In this document: in pieces, positions 56,578-64,000 of the stretch
Numbering within the stretch: position 1 is the first letter of the stretch
How the letters are laid out: each line of letters opens with the position of its first letter
Assembly: GCA_009746045.1 (NCBI GenBank)
Contig: RPFO01000079.1
Location: forward strand, 6,579,453 to 6,643,452
DNA from: Mesostigma viride
Taxonomy: Eukaryota > Streptophyta > Mesostigmatophyceae > Mesostigmatales > Mesostigmataceae
Direction: 5' to 3'
Length of the DNA: 64,000 nucleotides
Made by a program: the position numbers and the translations under genes
The notes under the pieces: model-generated
What the model saw: only the letters and a program-made list of their open reading frames with translations
What the model was told of the DNA's origin: nothing
Databases searched by the model: none

Positions 56578-57045
56578 TTAACAGACGGACCTGGGCCGGA
56601 CAGGACCAAATATTTTGGCCGGCCCAGTTGCGCTTGCGCTTTATCGGCCGCTGGGGTGTGTGATGAGAGCCTGCTCATCAACTAAAACCTGAAATATGGA
56701 AAGTTACTCCCCCAGGTGACAACGTTGACAGTAATCGAGATATGGTGGCATCGGGTGACGTCCTACAAGTTGTCGTCACGTTAGGGCGGCACTGGCCTTT
56801 GAGGGAGGTCCGTGATCGTTAAACGAGGCGTCTTCTTCCTTGTCTTTGCGTGCACATTCAGCACCCTCTTTTACTGGCCGAAGGTGGAAGGCTGGGGGGG
56901 GCCCTGCGAAGGGTTATCGTGCATGAGGCTCGCTACAGCCGCCGGCGATTGTAATGGTCGTGACCGTTGCGGCAGGGCAGCCTCGAGAGCCACTGAGCGA
57001 AAGTGGTTGGCGGAGCTTTGGAGATAAAGCACCAGGAAAGGGGGG

Positions 57046-57594
57046 TTGGGTAACGAGAACTACAATCAATCATGAAATGGGTGCAGCGTGGCAGGCTCAC
57101 TCATGGGTTCTGTAATTGCCCACTTATTGTTTTAATCAAATGTTGGTGGATTGGTAATAGTGGGAATAGAATCGGTGTTCTCTGAACGTAGTTTCTTTAT
57201 AACAGATGAGAATGAACGCCGCTATGTGAGTGGTACTACGGGACGGTGGGCCTTGGGCTGGACCGGTTCCATGAGTTAGAATTAGTTGGCCAGTTTTGTA
57301 TGGCCATTTCTAGTTCGTTAAGTTAAGTAGCAATTAAGTTACTGTTGCTGACGGCTCATGAGGCGAGCCCGGGCTACGCCGCCCTAAAGTGCCATTTGCA
57401 CGATGACAGTTCTAGGTCTCTTTTTCTTGTCCCGCCCTCCCTCCCTCTTCTTGTGTTTGTTTCTAGGTAACGAGAACTACAATCAATCATGAAATGGGTG
57501 CAGCGTGGCAGGCTCACTCATGGGTTCTGTAATTGCCCACTTATTGTTTTAATCAAATGTTGGTGGATTGGTAACTGATAGTGGGAATAGAAAG
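57046..57594. repeat. Local duplication around the 255-bp repeat
   Basis: GGTAACGAGAACTACAATCA to ATAGTGGGAATAGAA occurs at 57047-57170 and again at 57465-57594, flanking the second copy of the 255-bp repeat (57172-57431) and about 33 bases of CCCTCCCTCC-rich sequence. Confidence 0.9.
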
Positions 57595-57844
57595 TGGTTA
57601 TTTTTCCGGTGACACCCACGTCATCTACGTGAGCTGTCCCACTACCAGCACCCCCATTATTCCCACTGGCTGGGCCCTTGCTACGTCGCCCGTCTGCCAT
57701 GGTAAACTACACAGCTGTTCTACAACACTGGAGCAAAGCAGCCTGAAAAAACATGACAGGAAAAATATTTTACAATCTGCCAAGAAGTGCCGCCTGCACT
57801 GGTGTCGACCGCGCCGCAAAAGTGCCGACGAGTAAAGAAAATTG

Positions 57845-58614
57845 CCGACGTTGGCAGCCCCGTTGGCAGGCCACGGAAGTCGCAGTACTCGTACGCGAAT
57901 TCCCCGTCCTCCAGGTCTGGCTGAAGAGCTGGACCCGCGCCGGTCTGGATCAACGCAGGCGTGTTGATCTGGTTTTGAGTCGGAAAGAAGACCGCTCTGC
58001 GCCGACGGGAAATAATCCGCAACGGATGCGTAAAAATGGATAAATATTCCCAGCCCGCTGGGATCCACTCACGCAGTGCGGACAAGAAAGCCACCAAGTT
58101 AATAAGAACCTGGCGCTCGCGCGTGCGGACGCCTCTTGTGAGAAGCGAAAGCAGCGCGATATCTTAATTGGAACAAATTTGTAGAAATGGCTGGCGCGCC
58201 TCCAGTGCGCGTCGCAGCCCAGTTTTGAAAAATTGCGCTGGTAGCCAACGAGGGAGGAAATTGCGTTATCCACCTCCTCGATGGCCGTTGTCACCTCGTT
58301 GACAGAACGAAGTCCCGCTTGCACTTGGACCTGGAACGACGATAAAACCGAACGAATGTAGTCCAGATGTGTGCGGATTTCTGGCACCAGCAGCGGCAGG
58401 TTCGGATCCTCCGGCACGTCCCCCAACAGCGGCAAAGCTGCCCGCTGCGGACGATGCGATTCGTCGAGGGAGGTTGTGGCGTCGTCGATGAGACCTTGCC
58501 ACTCCGCAGCAAGTTGCCGCCGATCGCGTGCGGGCTGAGCGTGGGTAATGGATCAGCCGGCGGAGCAGTTATTTCCTCATCCGTGGGGATCCGAAACTCG
58601 AGGGTGTTCGGCAT
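57845..58614 (-). pseudogene. Broken or multi-exon gene, unrecognised
   Basis: The minus strand starts MPNTLEFRIPTDEEITAPPA. After a frame change near 58540 it continues ARDRRQLAAEWQGLIDDATT, PLLGDVPEDPNLPLLVPEIR and THLDYIRSVLSSFQVQVQAG to VDNAISSLVGYQRNFSKLG (about 58210), probably coiled-coil. A second coherent frame runs from about 58155 (DIALLSLLTRGVRTRERQVL, NLVAFLSALREWIPAGWEYL, then ...YEYCDFRGLPTGLPTSAIFF) to about 57845. The two may be joined by a short intron or a frameshift. No known family; it lies inside the 13.2-kb inverted-repeat segment. Confidence 0.4.
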
Positions 58615-58999
58615 TTGAAAAATTCGGCGTGTAATACGAGTTGTGTGAGAGTAATGCCGAAGAACGCCATGGCTCTTGCAGGAATGTTGCCTTTATTGAA
58701 TAATAAGGAAAACACAGACGTAAGTCACGTCACAATTCCAAGACTGCACGCGGCACAGACGACAAGGTCGCAGTGCCAAGAGAACGTGCACGCAAGAGCT
58801 AGCGTCCTGGTGCTACCAAGTCACACATATAACTTAACCCATAGTCCGGGAATGGGTTTTTAATTGGCATTTTTAGACCCCTGAAAATGGAAAAAATCAT
58901 AACTCATAGGCCACAACTCCAAATACCCCCAACCAAGGTGCTAGGAGTATCTACACTTCAAGGGCTTTCAGAATATGCAATATAAGATCCCGAGTCCAT

Positions 59000-59185
59000 T
59001 CAGTGCTTTGCAAGATATTTACTGCCAAAGTTTGACAAAAGACGATCATTTTCAGGTAAGCAAAATCCCCTTAGATAATAACATCTACTGGGAGGGTCAG
59101 GAACCTCAATATTAACATTGGACAATTTCACTGCATGGATAGTGCCACCATGCTTTCCTTGGGTCAGACCGCACGGATAGCCCAT
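59000..59185 (-). other. Coding-like stretch, unrecognised
   Basis: Reads SNVNIEVPDPPSRCYYLRGF and CLPENDRLLSNFGSKYLAKH before a stop. Possible acceptor CCATGCAG within it. No domain was recognised. Confidence 0.2.
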
Positions 59186-59514
59186 CTAACCTATATAATG
59201 CACTCACTTACGTGTGTGGGTTACGCACGCGTAAGCAGCCATCCATGAAATGCCACACACGTATGCATTGTATACAGCCACATAGGACTGTAAAAAGTGC
59301 TGGGAAACAAAGAAGTGCTAAACCAGCACTAACGGAATGGCATCCTCCAAAGAAACACCACAAACTGAGCAGATTTGGGGCTAATAGCACTCATACAGCA
59401 GGCATGGAAACCTGCTGCAAGAGGCACTGATACACTCGTGTAAAATCGATGTATAAACGACAGATTCCCGTGCAAACGACATGCAAACACGTTGCCGTAC
59501 CTGGCTTGATCACG

Positions 59515-59725
59515 ACCTTTCCGGGTTCTGCTGGCCGAGACCCTCATATCTCACACTGGCTAATGCTTTCCAGGCATAGGCCGCCATAGCCGCATAGTGG
59601 ATGCATCCGACATGATTACCAGGTTGATGTTCTGTGCAAAGATGACCTATAAACGCATCCGACTTCACAGGGACGGTGCTGCGGATGTCCCGTACCAAAA
59701 CTGGGTGCTCGGGCTGGCGCAGACT
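59515..59725 (-). other. Candidate exon, unrecognised
   Basis: After a pyrimidine-rich stretch and GGCAG (near 59730), the minus strand reads LRQPEHPVLVRDIRSTVPVK, SDAFIGHLCTEHQPGNHVGC and IHYAAMAAYAWKALASVRYE, then a GGTCGTG donor-like end near 59518. It has the look of a conserved protein, but no family was recognised. Confidence 0.3.
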
Positions 59726-60106
59726 GCCGGGCCATAAGAAGAAAATCAAAATATGGCATGCCATTACTCATCTGGTACTGACGACCAAGAAATCAGTAAT
59801 TTACTACCTGTATTTTACCAATGCTATACATCTGGCCACCCCTGACCTACGAAAATCACGCATCATCATTCTGAGCAACATTCTGAACCATTACAAGCCG
59901 CGAGACGCAAAATTTCCTTGATAACGGCACGCTAGCAGCCATATCTCGTTACGCGCGCGCGCGAGTGAAAATTTTCCGCCAAAGTCACGTGATACTGTCT
60001 CAATACACGTTGTATTTACCAGGCTATGGCGAATGTTACCCCCAAACCTATGCATCACCTTCGTCCTTAAGTGTTCCCAGACCCACCGGACCACTGACAT
60101 CCGTCA

Positions 60107-60180
60107 CAGGTGGCGCGGCGCTCCGGGAATTGAGCGCCGCGCCACCGGGAGTCAAACAGTGCGATATATCGCACTGTTTC
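60107..60180. repeat. Strong hairpin followed by 26-bp palindrome
   Basis: GGTGGCGCGGCGCT pairs perfectly with AGCGCCGCGCCACC across a 10-base loop. It is followed by a perfect palindrome centred on GCGATATATCGC (60154-60179). Both lie just inside the right arm of the long inverted repeat. Confidence 0.85.
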
Positions 60181-60195
60181 CGGACTATGGGTTGA

Positions 60196-60635
60196 TTGCT
60201 AGGGACGCGTCCAAGTATTCAGCTGTACTGTCACAGCTGAACTGTCAATCAATTGATCACACAGACTCTGGCACGCCTTTGGCGCGCAGATCTATCAATT
60301 GTCCATACGTACGGCTAGTCTAGTCCTGTGGACCTATCCGTACATTACTCAGCATCAATTGTCTCATAGGTCCTGGCGCGCTACAGCACGCTTACCTATC
60401 AATTGACCATCAAGTCCTGTACAAGTCCTGTCAACGTCCTGCGGACTATCAATGTGACACTTGTACATCCTGTGTGCGTACGCGCCCACAGTGGCGCGCC
60501 GGGTACTGTCGGCACACTGACTGAGCCTAGGAAACGTCATAACTTTTACGTCCCGTAACCAAATGAGGCGTTCAAGGTGCCGTTGGAAAGAGCGTAACAA
60601 TCTCTATCCATCTAACGCAAATCCTTTACGTTAAC
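60196..60635. repeat. Right arm of long inverted repeat
   Basis: Complement of 47458-47880, about 17 bases longer because of small indels (for example ACGTACGG for ATGG). Outer TTAA at 60631-60634. The CAATTGAT octamers are retained. Confidence 0.85.
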
Positions 60636-61030
60636 TGATTTGGGTTCAGCTTGCTAAGTGCTATTAGTTTGTCCGTCAAACCGTTTCAAAATTCTGACCA
60701 TGATGCAGGGATCGAGCTAGCAGAAAATCCAAGTGTTTTGTTGTAAAAAACCTATATCGGCCAGCCCGGCACCCTACCTCCCTGTACCCTAACGGTTTTT
60801 TGAGGATCTGAAACTTCTAACCTAGGTACCCCCTGGGTTTGCGACCACTGTGGCAAACATGCTTGTTTTTACGAGATCTACTCGAATTCAGCGTTGTGTA
60901 AAATTTCTTGTTTTCAAGCACCTGGCCCGGCCCCTTGTGCAGACAGCCAAGCGCATCAAGCCAACACTAGCGTACAACTATATTTTACAACTACAGCCGC
61001 GGCAAAACCTCTGCCTGGTTGCATGGGGCA

Positions 61031-61230
61031 ATGATATGATGCAGACGATATTTGTCTGTTTGTTTAATAACCTTTTGTGTGCTTATCCATGTAAGATAAT
61101 TAGCATTATGTTGCATGCCAATCTCACGTACCTCCGTAATTTATCATTCTCAATGAATATATGCTACTTATAGTGCCATGCACTCCGTGGCATGCCCGTA
61201 TGCTCATTACACGAAGTTATTACTTACTTA
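61031..61230. repeat. Dispersed repeat pieces
   Basis: Contains the GATGCAGACGATATTTGT unit, the TGTTGCATGCCAATCTCAC segment also found at 34031-34080, and a diverged CACTCCGTGGCATGCCCGTA unit with TTACTTACTTA. Confidence 0.7.
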
Positions 61231-61496
61231 GCCGGTACTCTGCCGCCCGGCCCACAACAGGCCGAGGAAATGACCTATACACCGCCTGGGTCGCGACAAT
61301 GTCGGCCTGGACGTGGCGGAATAATAACACATCCGCCACAATGATGCAGTACGAGCTAGTGAGCTATAGGGCAAGAGACAGGCGCCGCCGCCAATACGAG
61401 GACAATGCATGTCTGGGCAGACCTGGCAATCTGATGACCCTCGAGCACGAGGCGGTCTTCACGCCGCTGGCAGCACTAGATCTTGAAAAACCTTAG
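61209..61496 (+). other. Coding-like end of a protein, unrecognised
   Basis: The plus frame reads GRGNDLYTAWVATMSAWTWR, YELVSYRARDRRRRQYEDNA and EHEAVFTPLAALDLEKP, then a stop at 61494. Possibly a mobile-element remnant; no domain was assigned. Confidence 0.25.
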
Positions 61497-61617
61497 CCGT
61501 CTTTGGGTGGGCCCGCCATGCCCTTGAACTCCTCAAGGATCGACAACTAAGGGGATGACTCAGTGCATGCATGGGCCGCCCCACATGGCCGTTCATGCAA
61601 GGCAAACTTGTCACGCT

Positions 61618-62704
61618 CAGCCACATGCTGCCACATGCTGCAGCCCGAAGTGCAGCCGGCAGCGCAGCGCAGCGCCGGCATCCACAGGGCTCCGCGCCTG
61701 GAGGATGTGGCGACCGGAGAGCCGGCTGCCGAGCCATGCTCCGACACATGCACTGAGATCGATAATTTATTAAACACATGCTCTCGTCATGGGGATCGGT
61801 CACGGAGCACCAGAGCGCCCTGAGTGTGCACAGCGGGTAGGGGCCGGGCAGAGCCCCCCCGGCCATTCCCTCATGCAAACAGGCATGCCACGGCTGAAAC
61901 GCAGTATCGAAAAAGTTACGCACGTGACAAGATTCCAGCTATATGACGACTCCGAAAGCAAAAAGCGGTCTGGAAAAGGCGGAGATTAATTGCGGCTCCC
62001 AGCCCAACCCACTCGCCATCGTCCTTGCCCAGCCGTCTGGGCCCGCAAACCCATCGACCGCAAACCCATCGCCAAGCGCCTCGCCCGAGCCCAAGACCCC
62101 CTGCCATGATCGACAACAAATGGCGACAGTACCTAGACTACGCAAGCTTTTCTTTGCACATGCATGCTGCCACATGCTGCAGCCCGAAGTGCAGCCGGCA
62201 GCGCGCAGCGCAGCGCTGGCATCCACAGGGCTCCGCCTGGAGGATGTGGCGATCGCCCGGAGTCTGAGCTGCCCGGCGAGCCATGCACCGACACATGCAC
62301 TGAGATCGATAATTTATTAAACACATGCTCTCGTCATGGGGATCGGTCACGGAGCGCACCAGAGCGCCCTGAGTGTGCACAGCGGGTAGGGGCCGGGCAG
62401 AGCCCCCCCGGCCATTCCCTCATGCAAACAGGCATGCCACGGCTGAAACGCAGTATCGAAAAAGTTACGCACGTGACAAGATTCCAGCTATATGACGACT
62501 CCGAAAGCAAAAAGCGGTCTGGAAAAGGCGGAGATTAATTGCGGCTCCCAGCCCAACCCACTCGCCATCGTCCTTGCCCAGCCGTCTGGGCCCGCAAACC
62601 CATCGACCGCAAACCCATCGCCAAGCGCCTCGCCCGAGCCCAAGAAACCCTGCCATGATCGACAACAAATGGCGACAGTGACCTAGACTACGCAAGCTTT
62701 TCTT
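61618..62704. repeat. 541-bp tandem duplication
   Basis: The unit from GCCACATGCTGCCACATGCT to CTACGCAAGCTTTTCTTT occurs at 61618-62158 and 62159-62704 with high identity and small indels (CGCCCGGAGTCTGA block in copy 2). No coding frame is preserved as such; CACATGCTGC and GCAGCGC steps form small internal repeats. Confidence 0.9.
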
Positions 62705-62949
62705 TCAGCGGCTGACTGAAACTGACTGTTACGAGCCGCTCCAGCGACTCCGAAAGATCCTAGTCTAGCGTGAGTTACGCTTAAATGGACCCGGAATCTG
62801 CTATCGATCCGCGAGGACTACGGGAATGTAGCCCAATTCTAGCTAGTAGGCGGAAATACTAGCTAGGCCCGCCCTGAATGCACAACTAGATAAATCATGC
62901 ATTTACATGGAATGCACCAGTGTTTTTTAAAAGGTTTTTGTTTCTAGTG

Positions 62950-63070
62950 GCGCTAGGCCACTTGTGGCGTTTTGAACTATGAAACTTCAGTTTACTCGGC
63001 CAATGTGTGGCTTTAAGCCAATTAAAATTGCATGGGCTTGGCACGGCCACGTGTGGCGGGCTGGCTTTTT
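62950..63070. repeat. Degenerate ~43-bp array of GCCA..TGTGGC motif, block 1
   Basis: GGCCACTTGTGGCG, GGCCAATGTGTGGC and GGCCACGTGTGGCG occur at about 42-44-base spacing. Each is an imperfect palindrome; the sequence between them varies. Confidence 0.6.
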
Positions 63071-63471
63071 GGTGTAGCAAATGACCCTGCCGGTAGCGAG
63101 GTCAGCGCGGCGCGGCGCCGTACTGGCTGACAGTACACGAGGCGGGCGAGCGTCTCCGTCTCAGGCATGGGCGCCGGGCGTACTTGGTACATTAACAACA
63201 ACGATTACTAGCTATTACTAGTAGTGCCGAAAGTCGAAACACATTAGTCAATCCAGTACTGTATGGCTGGCGAGTGACTTAATAACTGAGGCCCCCGAGC
63301 CGCCAGGCCGCCAGCCAGCTGAAGCCTGAAAAGTGAAAATGCACACAAGCTGCAGTCTGCACAGTGCACTCTGGTCTCTGGCAGCGGGCCACTTGCCACT
63401 TGGCACTTGGCCGGGCGCTCTACGTACATGCCCTATGCAGTCAGTAAGTCAGTCAGTCATATAGTAGTACT

Positions 63472-63533
63472 CATTGTTGTTGTTGTTGTTGATGTTGTGT
63501 CCCACGCCGCACATGGGCAGCAGAGAATCTATA
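63472..63533. repeat. Inverted copy of the 16425-16495 repeat
   Basis: TTGTTGTTGTTG, then TGTCCCACGCCGCACATGGG and CAGCAGAGAATCTATA match the complement of 16425-16495. Confidence 0.8.
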
Positions 63534-63614
63534 GTGGCCGAGTGCCGGATATATTTAGTATCGGTGGTACTATCGGGGCACTCAGTACTCATAGCAGTAT
63601 TCTATATAGCTAGT

Positions 63615-63860
63615 ACTAGGGAGGCTTGTGGCGGAACGCCGGCCGGAAGACCGGCTGACACCGCCAATTGTGGCGTAACCTGTACTAGAGTGAACTTCAG
63701 GCACGGCCACCCTGTGGCGAAACGAAACTACAAAGTAGAACAGCACGGCCAAATTGTGGCTTCTTGGGAGCCCTGTCAAAGTGGGTGGCATCGCCACATT
63801 TTGCCAAATTAAAAAGTGCCACACCGCCACATTTGGCGGCATATATCGCCACTAAAAAAA
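63615..63860. repeat. Degenerate ~43-bp array of GCCA..TGTGGC motif, block 2
   Basis: GCCAATTGTGGCG, GGCCACCCTGTGGCG, GGCCAAATTGTGGC, TGGCATCGCCAC and GCCACATTTGGCGGC follow each other at about 43-base spacing. Same motif as block 1. Confidence 0.6.
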
Positions 63861-64000
63861 ACACTGGAATTAATGCACATAGGGCGTTAATAGTGCAGCC
63901 CAGATGTGACCCCTGGTTTGGCAGACGACTTTTACTCAAGTCAATTTCATTCCAAACCAAAGATGCGGAAGCCATTGCCACCTACAACATTTGTCCTAGG

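Noticed and set aside
47458-60635. Polinton/virophage-type element
   Set aside because: No protein-primed polymerase, integrase, packaging ATPase or capsid motif was recognised between the arms.

Overview
The window is nuclear DNA from a eukaryote with a repeat-rich genome. Evidence for this: spliceosomal GT-AG introns with phase-consistent exons, several classes of retrotransposon and DNA transposon, long microsatellites, and a BART-domain gene (a family tied to small GTPases and cilia). The mix of R2-like non-LTR elements with a restriction-like endonuclease, Copia-type LTR elements and moderately GC-rich coding DNA would suit a green or other alga, but no marker in the window fixes the taxon. 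There is no operon, CRISPR array, rRNA or convincing tRNA gene.

Layout. 1-2.5 kb: minisatellites, a tRNA-like dispersed repeat and a small TIR element. 4.0-14.0 kb, minus strand: an intron-rich gene whose largest exon (5614-8070) is an intact MULE-type DDE transposase domain with a SWIM zinc finger. Reading phases join this exon to four downstream exons and several upstream ones, including an exon that carries about 476 perfect AAC codons (poly-asparagine). 15-25 kb: nested dispersed repeats, large tandem duplications, an RT C-terminal fragment and unrecognised broken coding pieces. 26.3-26.8 kb, minus: an intact 174-aa BART-domain protein, the best ordinary host gene. 28.9-36.3 kb: fragments of at least three types of non-LTR element, including a cluster of four R2-like pieces joined head-to-head and tail-to-tail. 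37.1-44.5 kb: a broken Mutator-type transposase with AT-hook and PHD finger (minus), next to a broken Copia-like element (plus) whose protease lies between integrase and reverse transcriptase. 47.5-60.6 kb: a 13.2-kb segment bounded by about 430-bp inverted repeats with TTAA at the outer ends. Inside it lie two 1.7-kb piggyBac-like (TTAA/CCCC) elements in opposite orientation, local duplications and pieces of unrecognised genes. 60.8-64 kb: a 541-bp tandem duplication and two arrays of a degenerate hairpin motif.

How the parts relate. Most coding sequence here belongs to mobile elements, and nearly all of it is broken by frameshifts. The two exceptions are the BART gene and the intron-rich MULE-derived gene. 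The second is the strongest candidate for something undescribed: a transposase that has gained introns, duplicated exons and a very long Asn tract while keeping its catalytic residues. Exon models are based on splice motifs and phase only; no transcript data were available.
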